64,000 nucleotides of DNA from Ophiosphaerella korrae (GCA_028456385.1 JALNQF010000062.1:148720-212719), one strand, 5' to 3'; positions 30,986 through 41,690 are shown, counted from the first letter of the stretch. Numbers and translations: made by a program. Notes: generated by a model not told the origin, from the sequence alone.

Positions 30986-33505
30986 TTACACAATCTCCCA
31001 CGTCGCCAGCCGGCCAATCGTGCTACCAGCAGATCTGACAATGCACACATGACGCTTTGTGTCCATGCTCTGCCCTACTGCCGTGCCCAGAACCTTGTAC
31101 AACGCCACATTCGCAACTGCTGTAGGCATCCCTTCTGCGAGATTGTAATTGCCTGTTGTGACAAACCCAATCAGATCCTCCACGTCAGGTACCACAGGGT
31201 AGTCGTCTTCCCCTGCCTTGGGAGGACTATCGTCTGGTGCCCATGGCTCTAGCAGACTTCTTGCCAGCTCTCTGCGTTTGACGTGCTCCAGCGCATCGCT
31301 GGCATAACTGTTAGCCTTTTTTGTTTTCTGACGCTGCGGCCCTGGCTTAGGTATAAGAGAAAGCCAGCGAGTCCTGAGCTCTTCATTGTTGCTTGGGAGT
31401 CTGTAGATTCGGGCGCAGTCAGTCGGAACGCCGCGTTGCGTCATAGTGATTTTCGCGGTAAAGACCGAAAGGTTTCTGAAATTGCCAGGAGCCGAGGCAC
31501 GTTCCGAAAGCAGGCCAGAGGCTGATTTAGCAGAAAGTTGCTGTATCGGCGAGTGTACTTTCTCACTATCATCTGACGTTTTCTCGTCCTCCACAAGGGG
31601 CTCTGGAAAGACACTCTCCCATGCGCATGCCCAGGGATCACCAATCTCGCCCTTTCTTCCGTTGCCGAGATGGATTGTGGACCATTCAATTCTCTTGCCC
31701 TTTGGCCGCTTGGTCCACTCAATCTTCCTTGCCTCTCGCTCTCGGAGCTCCCAGGCCCAGCCAGCATCCGTACCGGGATGATCAAAGGGAAACAATGGCA
31801 CCGACCGCTCATAGCTAAGCTGTCGTCTTTCCTTCAGTCCTCCAAATCGCGGGTTTCCGCCAGTTGACACTGGATAGCGTACAATGCCTCGCCAGACTGA
31901 TTCCACACACTTCCATGGTAATAGAATCGTCCAAGCCTTGCTTTCTCTAGATACGTATAAAAGCATGGGAATATGCGGATCAGTTGATTGAGCTTCTGGA
32001 TGTTCACCGAGCGTGCATGTGCTCTTGCGACGATTGATGGACTTTTGGCTTGGCATTGCACGTTGTGCAGCCAAACGCAAGTTACGGTCGAATATTGACG
32101 ATGGGCCGTGTGATGCATCCACAGGCCACTGTGCAAGCGCCTCTGTCAACGAGGATAACGACGACTGATCTTGTGATAATTCTGCTGTTGTAGGGGGATC
32201 CCTAAGCCGAGGATCTGATATATCGAAACCTAGTAATGCACCTTCTGGTAGAGCACCAACATTCGAGACTGAGGCCAGTGTTGGCCACAATATGTGAGGC
32301 GCATTGGGGGTTGATTCAACCAAAGTAGGAGATAGGATGGAGCACAAAGTTTCAGCCGCTGCAGGCCCTATAATCTCAATGGATCCCATTTCAAAACGCA
32401 GGTCCTCGACCGTCACACCTGGCTTCTGAACTTTTGAGATTCTAATCACTTCGTTCCAGAGCTGCAGGAAAGCACTCGGGTGCACTCGAAGAAGAACTCT
32501 CCTTTTCTGGCTTTCTGCTTGGGATACGCACCATAACACACTGATGGGAGCGATCTTTCTCAAAGGGCTTGCTTCTCGTTCGTATATCCACCCCTCCCAG
32601 GCTCTTGTTCCTCGTCGCCACTTCATCCCGCGCCCTCTGTTCATCCAAGGATCTTCTGTTCTCTCGCTAGCAAAATGCATCCCCTTGAGCATCCCCACAA
32701 TGCTCGCTTCGACGCCTTCGAGGCCGATGGTCGCCACGTAGCTAGTATCCCAGGCCACAGCACCTCGTTGGGTTGCAGCGCGATGTGCTAACCGATAACC
32801 CTTCACAACTGGTTGTAGTGGTATCGCGAACCGCCACAGTGGTTTTTTTGGGTCCGTCATTCGGGCGCGCTTTGCGTGCCACACATGTGTGGGCAACCAT
32901 GTTTTGTTGTTCTGTCGCCTACGGAAGCGTGACGGAGGCAGGACAGGCGTAGCTAGCATGGGGAACCTGGGCATCTTCGGTCGAGGATGAATCAGCCGTG
33001 CCTCTCCGTTGATCACCTTGTTATAGGGGTCATATGCGATGTCTTTAGCCCTCCGCCACTTTGCCTTTTGCTCCCATTTCTCTCTACTCGTTTCCCGTCC
33101 GGCCCTTCGTAAGTGTCCCTTTGAACCCTTCCCTGCCCCGCTCCCGCTCTTGCCTGGCGTGATTGGCGTGTTGTCTTCTTTCGCCTCCTGCTTCGCCCGC
33201 GCTCTGAGTCGCTTCGGCACGCGCTGGGGATTGTGACTGGCAGTCCTTCTCCTCAACTCTCTGGGCACATCCTGGAAAGCCCTGCGCGCCAAGCCCTTCT
33301 TCGCCGCGCGCATAGCATTCTCAAGGGACCTGATTTCATGTTCATGTGACTTGAGAAAGTTCTTTAGGTTGACTTCGCCATCGGGATACGCGGTCTTGGT
33401 CGGCAGCGTCTGAATATGATGCTGTGGCCGCATCGGGAAGCGAGGCCGTTTTACACTGGGACCAGCATCGGACGGCTGCTTGCGCTTCTTCGCAGCATCG
33501 GCCAT
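30986..33505 (-). CDS. POP1: RNase P / RNase MRP protein subunit Pop1
   Basis: Single exon, 839 aa, ATG at 33505 (MADAAKKRKQPSDAGPSVKR). The N-terminal POP1 domain is clear: RSLENAMRAAKKGLARRAFQ, RRRTASHNPQRVPKRLRARA, KWLPTH-type LPTHVWHAKRARM and FAIPLQPVVKGYRLAHRAA. The central POPLD domain lies around residues 540-640 (ILLPWKCVESVWRGIV, GGNPRFGGLKERRQL) and a C-terminal glycine-cleavage-T-like end carries DLIGFVTTGNYNLAEGMPTA and GRLATWEIV. Pop1 is the largest protein of RNase P (tRNA 5' processing) and RNase MRP (rRNA ITS1 cleavage) in the nucleus and nucleolus, where it binds the RNA. No sign of interruption. Confidence 0.97.
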   Translation of the reverse strand: MADAAKKRKQPSDAGPSVKRPRFPMRPQHHIQTLPTKTAYPDGEVNLKNFLKSHEHEIRSLENAMRAAKKGLARRAFQDVPRELRRRTASHNPQRVPKRLRARAKQEAKEDNTPITPGKSGSGAGKGSKGHLRRAGRETSREKWEQKAKWRRAKDIAYDPYNKVINGEARLIHPRPKMPRFPMLATPVLPPSRFRRRQNNKTWLPTHVWHAKRARMTDPKKPLWRFAIPLQPVVKGYRLAHRAATQRGAVAWDTSYVATIGLEGVEASIVGMLKGMHFASERTEDPWMNRGRGMKWRRGTRAWEGWIYEREASPLRKIAPISVLWCVSQAESQKRRVLLRVHPSAFLQLWNEVIRISKVQKPGVTVEDLRFEMGSIEIIGPAAAETLCSILSPTLVESTPNAPHILWPTLASVSNVGALPEGALLGFDISDPRLRDPPTTAELSQDQSSLSSLTEALAQWPVDASHGPSSIFDRNLRLAAQRAMPSQKSINRRKSTCTLGEHPEAQSTDPHIPMLLYVSRESKAWTILLPWKCVESVWRGIVRYPVSTGGNPRFGGLKERRQLSYERSVPLFPFDHPGTDAGWAWELREREARKIEWTKRPKGKRIEWSTIHLGNGRKGEIGDPWACAWESVFPEPLVEDEKTSDDSEKVHSPIQQLSAKSASGLLSERASAPGNFRNLSVFTAKITMTQRGVPTDCARIYRLPSNNEELRTRWLSLIPKPGPQRQKTKKANSYASDALEHVKRRELARSLLEPWAPDDSPPKAGEDDYPVVPDVEDLIGFVTTGNYNLAEGMPTAVANVALYKVLGTAVGQSMDTKRHVCIVRSAGSTIGRLATWEIV

Positions 33506-34216
33506 TCCTGGGCCTGGAGTGTAAGAGATGGCTGACGTGGTGTCGTGGTGTCGTGGTGTCGTGCTGCTGTAGGGCTGCAGGAACGTTCTACCAGCCAACA
33601 ATCAACCAAGACTCGGGACTTTTTGCGACAATCTCCCCCGCGTTGCCTAGCGCGACACTGCTCGCGTCGGCACGTGCTCCCAATCAATTCCGGTAGCTGC
33701 CGGGCGCTACACGGCTGTCCCGTCAATCACAGAGCACCAATCTTCCAGCATTGTTTCATGATTTTAATAGCCTTCATTATCCCTTATATTTGCACCATCG
33801 GGCGACCCCAAGCTGCATCATTTCCCTGCCGTCATGCGGGTCCACCCCCCTGCAGACAGCTCCCCTGCGCTGCGCCACGGGGCCTCTACGGCATGTGTAC
33901 CCTGTCTTAGACAACTGAATGTTTGTCGTCGTGTTCCCTGTTTCCACGACACTCTCTTCATGCCACACACTTTGTCAATTCACGCAGCAATTCATTGTAA
34001 ACATTGTTGACACTATTAACACTCCTACATTGTCTCTCGTGTACAACAGAGCATTTGGCCCTGCACATAATATCTCCATCAAGCATGCTTTCATACTCCT
34101 CCTTCCCCTTAGATCCATCACTGTGCAAGATAGGCACGAGTCCGTTTCGCAGCAGAATACGTGCCGACCACCAACGCCACGGATCCGAACAAATCCAACG
34201 CCCCAGGCCACTCAGC
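33506..34216. other. Divergent intergenic region, POP1 and J-like gene
   Basis: About 700 bp. It may include extra N-terminal coding sequence of the next gene if the in-frame ATG at 34085 is used. Nothing else recognised. Confidence 0.45.
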
Positions 34217-34867
34217 ATGACATCTGCACCTCTGCCCACCCAAGCACTCCTGAAGCGCGCATCCATCTACGTCTCTGACGCTTCCATCCTCCTTTCACAA
34301 CAAAACCCTATTCTGTCGCCTGTAGCGCCGCTCAACGTACTCTCACCGAGCACCGATGTAGCACCTGGGTTCATAGACCACTACGCAATCCTAGAGCTAG
34401 AGTCCAACGCCTCCATCGACCAAGTGCGCACCGCTTTCCGCAGCCTGCGAGGCCAATACTTCCAAACCGATGCCGTCAAGTATCGTGCTGCACAGGCCGC
34501 CTTCGACGTCCTCGCCAACCCCGCCGCACGCCAGGCCTACGACTCCACATATCGTTCGCGCATGGTACCAAGTCCCGAGCACGCAAAGCACGGCCGCAAA
34601 GATAGTGCGCATGGCGACCACGAGGGCATGCCACCCGTCTCCGAGGAAGAGGAAGCACTCTCACAAGACGTGGATCTCCGGATCGACGATCCAAATTGGG
34701 GCCTCAAGCGCCATAAACGGCTGTACGAGCCCGTGCTGGGAACACAGCCGTACTCGTCCTACGTCCCCATTCTGACCGCGTACAATGGGCTCGAACGCCA
34801 CCCGAAACTAAAGTCTCGACGACCAGTGTACACGGGCGAGTTTGCCGTGTATGCCCGACCGAATTGA
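34217..34867 (+). CDS. J-like domain protein lacking the HPD motif
   Basis: Single exon, 216 aa from the ATG at 34217; an in-frame ATG at 34085 would give 260 aa with an Arg/Ser-rich leader that could be a mitochondrial presequence. Residues 55-112 have the helical pattern and spacing of a J domain: HYAILELESNASIDQVRTAF (helix I-II), then QYFQTDAVKYRAAQAAFDVL and ANPAARQAYD (helix III-IV). Where canonical J proteins have His-Pro-Asp between helices II and III, this one has Gln-Thr-Asp, so stimulation of Hsp70 is not expected. The rest has SEEEEALSQDVDLRIDDPNWGLKRH and a conserved-looking C-terminus GEFAVYARPN. Exact role unknown; similar fungal proteins are annotated only as DnaJ-like. Confidence 0.75.
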   Translation: MTSAPLPTQALLKRASIYVSDASILLSQQNPILSPVAPLNVLSPSTDVAPGFIDHYAILELESNASIDQVRTAFRSLRGQYFQTDAVKYRAAQAAFDVLANPAARQAYDSTYRSRMVPSPEHAKHGRKDSAHGDHEGMPPVSEEEEALSQDVDLRIDDPNWGLKRHKRLYEPVLGTQPYSSYVPILTAYNGLERHPKLKSRRPVYTGEFAVYARPN

Positions 34868-35291
34868 TATACATTGCTTCGTTGAAATATATTATGCTTT
34901 GTTTTGTTTTTTTCTTCTCCTTTGTGGTAATGTCTTGACACGATATCATGTTACATCAACGGTAAATTAACAACCCCGGTGTGATTGAGTTACCTGAGGC
35001 CCAGGAGTCCTTTGTCACCAAATCGATCAAATAATATAGTTTCTATTGTACATAGTACTTACCATCTTTATCTCCTATATGATCAATTTCAGCGTGGGAA
35101 CGGGATACGGCATCTGTGTTTAAGCACTTCAAATCGAATTCAGTTTAACAATGGCAATATATCCTCGTTTGATCAAGGCCTTGCCTTCGCAAATGCTTTT
35201 ATTCTTGATTCGTCATATTCTATGTTATCGAGTTGTGAATATATATTTCCACATTCATCTACTGTGACCAAATGGATTGCTGTTGGGTCCC
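34868..35291. other. Convergent 3' region
   Basis: AT-rich 424 bp between the ends of the J-like gene (+) and SEC31 (-). No gene recognised. Confidence 0.5.
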
Positions 35292-38200
35292 CTAAGCAGG
35301 TGTTGACTTGCTGAATGAGATCAATCGCTTGACACCAACCTGTTATATCATCAGCATGTTATTCAAGTCTGTGAGTTTGTATTTCACTTACCAGCCAGTT
35401 GCTCCCCTCATCGTTTTTGTTGGTCATCAGGTCTGAGAAGATGGCAACAGCCGCATCATACTGCCTGGCCTGCATATTGCTTGCCAGCTCGTTCATCTGC
35501 TGAATCGTGTCGGGCTTGAGCAGATCCTCATTGTTGAGGTGGTCGAACAGGATGTTGAGGCGCTTCTCTGTGTCGGCAACGTGCTGCTTATACTGTGCCG
35601 GCGCTTTCGCCTTGACGCGCTGCATTTCTGCTTCAAGAATCTCGTAAATGGGGCGTGATACGTTTGGGATGTGCGATCGGTCGCCAGGTGCTACTGATGT
35701 TTAGTGTGTTTACTTTCAATGTTTGGAATGATCATGTCTTACGATGCTTAGGGGCACTCGAGGGAGCGCTCAGGGGCTGCGACATGCCAGTGCCAGGTCT
35801 TGAGTCCGCCCTGGGTGGCCCACTTTGTGGAGGTCCTCCTGGGGGAGGCCCAGCACGAGGCGGTCCCTGAGGTGGGCCTCTTGGTGGGGCTGCAGATCCA
35901 AGAGGTGTTTGTTGAGAAGGTGATGGTGCATAGGGCGATGGAGCAAATGATCCTGGCGCGTTATTACGAGGTGGCGGCATACTTGCCATACCGTGTGGTG
36001 CGGAAGGCTGTGAACCTGGAGCAGGAGCATAACGGTTCGATGGAGGTGCTGCAGACGAAGGCGGTTGATACGGTGATGGTCCACGTTGCACCGGAGGCTG
36101 TTGTGGAGGAGCGAAGCCACTAGCAGGTGGTGGTGCATATGCATTTCCTACTGGCGAGGGAGCATACTGATTTGATGGAGGACCACCTAATTGTGGAGGA
36201 CCGGCCGGCGATGCCATGCGAGGAGGACCTTGCGGTGGTCCTTTAGGCGGAGGCGGTGGAGTCGGTCTCGATTGTGGTGGAAATCCAGGGGGACCGGCTG
36301 GCGGCTGGCTGTATGATTGTTGCTGGTTGGGGAAAGGTGAGCCTACGGTGTTGAGCGGCGTACCACGGCGTGAGGATGCCTTGGGTGGACCAAAGTCGGG
36401 CGTATCATTCCAAGCAGGTATGTGTCCTCTGTTCGCTGCCGGTATGACCGGAGGGGTATTGTTGGAGAAATTCTGCGGTGGTGGTGCTAGTGGAGGTTGT
36501 TGGGGCTGTTGACCATAAGCTGGATAACCTGCTGGGGGAATCGATGGCTGGGAGGGCGCGTAAGCATTAGGCGTGTATGCGCCTCGAGCTAGTGGTGCTT
36601 GTACAGCTTGTTGCGCCTGCGCTGACAGTGGATTAACGGGAGCATATGGCGATCCGGTCTGCGGCGCTGCCAGGGGGTTGACTGGGGCATAAGGTGATGC
36701 TGTTTGTTGCACTGGTGCAGGTTGCTGTGCCGGAACAGCCCCATACGATGGGACTACGCGTTGGCCACGTTGGGCTGTAGTAGGCTGTGTTTGTCTTTGG
36801 GCTACAGCGGGTTGCCCAGAGGTCTTCCTGGTTGCTTGTTTGACACGATTCCTGGCTACGTCTGCTGCTGGATATTTCTGTGGGAGAAGATCAAGATACT
36901 TCTCTGCGATACCTAGTTGACCATGCGAAGATGCAATATCAGCATACTCAACGTATTTTGCATACAATGTCTCGAGCTTCCAGTCAGCGTCCTTCTGCTG
37001 CTCGGTATCCTTGAAGGTGGTCACCTTGCGGAACACAGAGACTTTTTCGATGAAATCTTGAAGTGAGCGTGCATGAATCGAAAAGCTGCTGTCCGCTTCG
37101 GACTGTTGAAGACTGGCGTTCTCGTTCTCTTGAAGCTCTTGAGCCCAGTTAACTACCACCTTCTCTAGCTTGGAGCCAGCCAAGTAGCAGAAAGACGCAT
37201 CCTTGCGATGAGAGCCGGTCCCCTCAGCAATGGCTTCCTCAAGACGATCACCGAGCGCTTCGCAAAGGTCCGGGAATTCAGCTTGATCAGCAAAGGTGCA
37301 GATGGTGGCCATAACCTCTTTCCAGTCCTTCAAATCGGCATTGTAAACAAAATCCCACAGATTCTTTCCTACAACAGAAGCAAGTAGTCGCAGGTAGTTG
37401 GGAGCATCTGATTGTCGCTTGAAGTATGCAGCCTGTGCCTTAGCGACGCATTTCTCCCCGCCGCAAATAGCAATCATAAAGGCGTCAGATAAACGGTTCT
37501 CCTTCAGGCACACGTCCAATGCCGCATCGAAATTGCCCAGCATGAGGGCGCGAGTAATATTCGTGTCGGCCTCGGACTCCGATCCTGTGTACACCTGGAA
37601 GGGGTTGTTTGTCTTGGCACCCTTCGAGGCTGCAAGATCTGAGAGAAAATTGCCCTCATCTGTAGCATTATCGAAGAAAGATGCGCCCTCTTCAGTATCG
37701 TCATTCGTCTCAGCGTCTTTGGCCTCGGTGGCCTCTTCTTCTGGAGTATCGGCAAAACCAAGATACTCGACGAGCTTACTGCGTGGGTTTTGAGAGGTCA
37801 GAGTTTCGATGACGGTCCAATCTGCTTTCTCTTCCTCTGTGACCGCCTTCGCAATCTTGGATTCGCAAATAGCTGTCAGGTCACCCTTTTCCAAGGCTTT
37901 GTCAAACTCCTCGCTAGCCTGTCCAATTTCCGAGTCTACTGCAAACGTAGATATGGTAACCTTAGATTTAGAGTCAACGATGCCAAAGCGCACAAGCTTG
38001 CCACCAAACCCAAAAGCAGCGCCAGCCCTCCGCTTGAGCCACTTTGGGGGAGTCTTGAGCGAGAAAGATGCACCTTGAGGCTCTGCGTGGGTCTGTGCAA
38101 AGAAGTCCTCGCCCTCTGGTGCTTGTTTGGCGGACTTGTGCTGATCTGCCGCGGTCCCGGTATTCTGGAGAGTCTGGACGGCAATCTTGCCGTCAAACGA

Positions 38201-39260
38201 TGCGGTGGCAAGCAGGTTCGGGTTTGAGGGGTTGAACCTAGTCTGAAAGGTCCAGTTGGTCACAACAGGAAACTCGCCTAGTTGCTCCCCAGTGTGAGGG
38301 TTCCAAGCAATTGTTCGGTTATCCTTGCCGCATGAAAGTAGGATATCGCTGTCCTGAGCACACCACGAGAGGGACAGTACGCCTTGATCGTGTGCCTGGA
38401 GAGTCTTCTCAGGCGCATTGGTGTTGCGAAGATCCCAAACCAGGACGAGGGGGTTCTGATCAGTGGGGATGGCAGTGACCAACCTGGTGGGAACATCCGG
38501 GTCCCAAGATACAGCGCTCACAGTCTTCCTTCCGAAGTGATTCAATGTGAGATTTTCCTTCTTGCCCTTGACGTCCCAAACAGTGACAAAGCCCCCACTG
38601 CTTCCAGTAGCCAAAATGTGCGCAACCTTTTTGTTCCAGTCCAAGGTTGTGTACTCGTCAGGGTTCGCTCCAGCCTTACCTAACCGGAATGACTTTGATT
38701 CGTCGTCGAGATCGTGGACAAAAAGCTCGCCCTTGGCGCCGGCGGAGGCGAGGATGTTGGGACGGAAGGGGTTGAACTGAATAGCTTGGATGGGGCCGCT
38801 GTGCTTATCGATCTGCTGTATCTGGGCATCACTGCTTCAAGTCAGCGCCCTGGTCGTAAAGCGTGCGACATGTAACCGACCTGGCACCTGCCCGCAGCTT
38901 CTCCGCATCCCATAGCACCAATGCGCCACTGTCGAGTGCGCCGGCAATAATTCCCCGTGGGTAGTCCTCGCTGGGCTGACTCCAGGCAACATCGTTAAAT
39001 CTTCAAGCTGTCAGCCGTCTCCAAGTCCATTATAAGCAACTCCTCCTTTACCTCGAGTCTACATTGACGGTAGCGACCGGCTGGAGCTCAACACCATGCT
39101 CTGCATCGTCTAGCTTGAGCTCCCAGAGCTCTAGTTGTGTGTCGTTTGAGAAATCGGCGTCAACAGCCCCAGCCTTTGTTCCGGTGGCTATCAATGGTTG
39201 TGTGGCGCCCGGCGACCAAGCAAATGTTGCCGTCCTGGGGATTTCTCGAAGGCGAACCAT
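35292..39260 (-). CDS. SEC31: COPII coat outer-layer protein Sec31
   Basis: Five exons on the minus strand: 39260-39052, 39000-38881, 38831-35743, 35690-35392 and 35339-35292, 1254 aa, close to yeast Sec31 (1273 aa). Introns are 48-52 bp with GT/AG ends and frame is kept throughout; the last exon encodes only [15 protein letters not shown]. The N-terminus [18 protein letters not shown] starts a seven-bladed WD40 propeller (residues 1 to about 380, e.g. [36 protein letters not shown]). It is followed by the alpha-solenoid that dimerises and binds Sec13, a Pro/Gln-rich segment (about 830-1130) that contacts Sec23-Sar1, and a helical C-terminal domain. Role: cage of ER-to-Golgi vesicles. Head-to-head with the RRM gene at 39589. 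Confidence 0.97.
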
Positions 39261-39588
39261 GGTGAGCGGTGATCGCACCGAGGCGTCAGATCAGCGATTG
39301 GTGTACGAAGGCAAACCAAATCTACTTGTAGAAAAGAAATTTAGAAAAATTTTAGTGCAGAGGCTTACGTGAAAGCTTTGGTATTTGCAATGTGTCAATA
39401 GACGATCTGGGAGGCAAGGCAGTAATATGCTTCAGCAATTGCATCCACCTGTCCTTCCCTGGGTTATCACCACCTTGGCACTGAACGCCGCTACGATCGA
39501 CTCGCCTATCGACACGTGATATTGAAATCTCGACCCAACCACCAAATCCCGTACATTTACACAGCACGCCTTGTCGACGCCTAAGATC
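39261..39588. promoter_or_regulatory. 328-bp shared promoter region of SEC31 and the RRM gene
   Basis: Only 328 bp separate the two divergent start codons, so regulatory elements are likely shared. I could not identify a TATA box for either side. Confidence 0.6.
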
Positions 39589-40109
39589 ATGTCAAATCTC
39601 TCAGACGCCTCGCGGCTAAAAGCCACAGTCTTCGTCGGCGGTCTGGATATGGCTGTCACACAACAAACGCTCTATCACGCCTTCCTGCCCTTCGGCGACA
39701 TTGTCGAGGTCAACCTGCCCAAACCGGACCTTCCAGCTGCGAAGGAAGGGCATCGAGGTTTTGGCTATGTTGAGTTCGAGGCGGCAGCCGATGCGAATGA
39801 TGCTATTGACAATATGGACCGAAGCGAGTTATATGGTCAGGTAATCAAGGTAGCAGCAGCGAAGCCACAGAAGGACGCAAATGAAGGACTGGGGAGCAAG
39901 ACAGCTATATGGGAGCAGGTACGAAACCTTGCTAATACTTTTGTCTAGTGAGAGGTGCTAACCTTTTGCAGGAGGGCTGGCTGGCGAAGCACGCTGTGAG
40001 TGAAGAGGATCGACAAGCGACTGAAAAGACGCAGCAAGAATCAAATGGGCCCATGGATCCCATGCAAGGATTAGAGGGTCTTGATGAAGCCGGGCCCAAG
40101 CCAGCGTGA
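39589..40109 (+). CDS. RRM protein related to the cyclophilin E RNA-binding domain
   Basis: Two exons, 39589-39918 and 39972-40109, 155 aa; the intron has a GTACGA donor and TTTTGCAG acceptor and joins AIWEQ to EGWLAKH. One RRM fills residues 9-92 with RNP2 TVFVGGLD and RNP1 RGFGYVEF; NLPKPDLPAAKEGHRGFGY and SELYGQVIKVAAAKPQ resemble the RRM of human PPIE (cyclophilin E). No cyclophilin domain follows, so this is the stand-alone form common in ascomycetes. PPIE works in spliceosome activation; a splicing role here is inference. Divergent from SEC31. Confidence 0.88.
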
Positions 40110-40375
40110 AATTGTCGTTTTTGATTCTGTCTCCTTGGGATGCTAAGGCAAGGTGTTCAGGCGTATGTGTGAATGGCTGGATACCACGGACCACATTTGG
40201 AATGGCTTCGACGCGATGTGTTTTGACTGTATATTTCAAGGGTTCCTACAGCACAAAAGAGACTTGATGCTTGATTCTGAATTTAGACATGTCTACGTCT
40301 TCCTACCACATTTTATACACAGCACTCCCTAGCATTCCACACCGCACCGCCCCTCCACCCATCTCGTGCATAGAC

Positions 40376-40915
40376 CTATTCCTGCTTGCCTTGCCTTTTG
40401 AGGCGAAGAGTTTGGTCGACAAACAGTTTACGGATGAGGGAAACAACAGCCATGGCGACAGCGATGCTATATTTATGTCAGACCACCTGATTGTTACCCC
40501 CACATGGCGGACGAAGGGACTTACCCAAGGACGAGAACTGTGGATGCGCGTTAGCTAGTGGCAGGAGGCACAACAGAGGTGATTGACGTACTCAATGGCC
40601 AAATTTCGGTTGGGATGTTTTTGAGCTGGCGAATGCGCTGGGAGACGGTGTGGGCTGGCTTGTGTCAATGGCCGTCCTACCACAGGTGCTGATTAGTCAA
40701 TTGGCCTACCGCCTTGCTCCTGTTTCTGTATTCTGGTCAGCAATTTACTCCTCTAGACCGTAGATTGCGCAGAAAGGTACCGGGACTGGGCTGCGCAATG
40801 GCATCGTCTGCCTCATGAACATCTGCGGGCTCGCCTTCATGAACATCCGCTGGCTGGGGCGCATCAGCATCATGCGCGTAGGCTGCATAGCCAGAGCCCT
40901 CGTAGCCTTGAACAT
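40376..40915 (-). CDS. NDUFA4 / MLRQ (B12D-family) mitochondrial respiratory protein
   Basis: Five small exons on the minus strand: 40915-40781, 40725-40710 (16 nt), 40654-40592, 40537-40525 (13 nt) and 40466-40376, 105 aa. The N-terminus MFKATRALAMQPTRMMLMRP is Arg/Met-rich without acidic residues, a typical mitochondrial presequence. Spliced product continues with AHTVSQRIRQLKNIPTEIWP, a single TM helix LILVLGIAVAMAVVSL, then IRKLFVDQTLRLKRQGKQE, the B12D/MLRQ family signature (N-x-x-P-T-E-I-x-P-L ... RKL ... LRL). The outer exons and last two junctions are firm; the 16-nt exon rests on a GCTGACC branch and frame and could instead be skipped with acceptor choice at 40658. In animals NDUFA4 is a cytochrome c oxidase subunit. 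Head-to-head with COX6B. Confidence 0.82.
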
Positions 40916-41181
40916 GGTTTGTATTTGGTTTCCGTCGATTTGGTGGAGTGGAGAGGGGGCCGAAGCTGGTGAATTGGGCTTGTTTCGTCACAGGAACGTT
41001 GGGGAGCTCTTGGGGAGGCCGAAGCAAAGCCGGAAAAAGCCGAGTCGCTAATTGGCTGTGGTGGACAATGCGCCCAGAGATCAGAGGTCAGACCATCGCC
41101 AACTTCACTTGGTCACCATCCTCGACCGCCTGCCATTGCCGCCACCCCAACACCCCGTTCATACCACACACACCTGCAATC
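40916..41181. promoter_or_regulatory. 266-bp bidirectional promoter with two inverted CCAAT boxes
   Basis: Lies between the start codons of the NDUFA4-like gene (-) and COX6B (+). ATTGG (CCAAT on the minus strand) occurs at 40973-40977 and 41051-41055. The CCAAT-binding HAP complex is the standard activator of fungal respiratory genes, so both sites are plausible; binding is inference. Confidence 0.6.
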
Positions 41182-41690
41182 ATGTCCGACAACGAGAACG
41201 GCGATGAGCTCGTGACCAAGCCCTTCAAGTTCGTCACTGGTAAGCGAAGCCCGCGCGTCGGCTCTCTTGGGAGACGATAGCTAACAACCATTGCCACAGC
41301 TGGTACGCCTGCCACAACCCTCCAGAATACCAACCACCGCCGTCAGCCATACTAACCAGCTCCTTCTCTCTCTAGGCTTTGACGCCCGCTTCCCCAACCA
41401 GAACCAGACCAAGCACTGCTGGCAAAACTACGTCGACTATCACAAGTGCATCATTGCCAAGGGCGAGGACTTTGCTCCATGCCGCCAGGTGCGCTCCTAA
41501 AAGAGGCATTGGAAAGTTCTGGGTTAAACTGATTTGGTGCAGTTCATGTTGGCCTACAAGTCCCTCTGCCCCAGCGGCTGGACAAATCGATGGGACGAGC
41601 AGCGTGGTCAGTGCACTCAAAGCTGTTTACACGCCATAGCTAATAAGCTGCATAGAAAACGGAAACTTCCCTCACAGGCTTGACCAGTAA
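41182..41690 (+). CDS. COX12: Cytochrome c oxidase subunit VIb (Cox12)
   Basis: Exons 41182-41239, 41300-41302 (3 nt, CTG), 41376-41488, 41543-41606 and 41656-41690, 90 aa. Splicing in the 3-nt exon gives [20 protein letters not shown]; skipping it gives KFVTGFDARF, also in frame. Both flanking introns have good signals of their own (GCTAAC branch with CCACAG acceptor, then GTACGC donor with TACTAACC branch and CTCTAG acceptor). The product has the CX9C ([11 protein letters not shown]) and CX10C ([12 protein letters not shown]) pairs of the twin-cysteine COX6B family and the WDEQRENGNFP end. The protein sits on the intermembrane-space face of complex IV at the dimer interface and is imported and oxidised by the Mia40 pathway. 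Confidence 0.94.
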
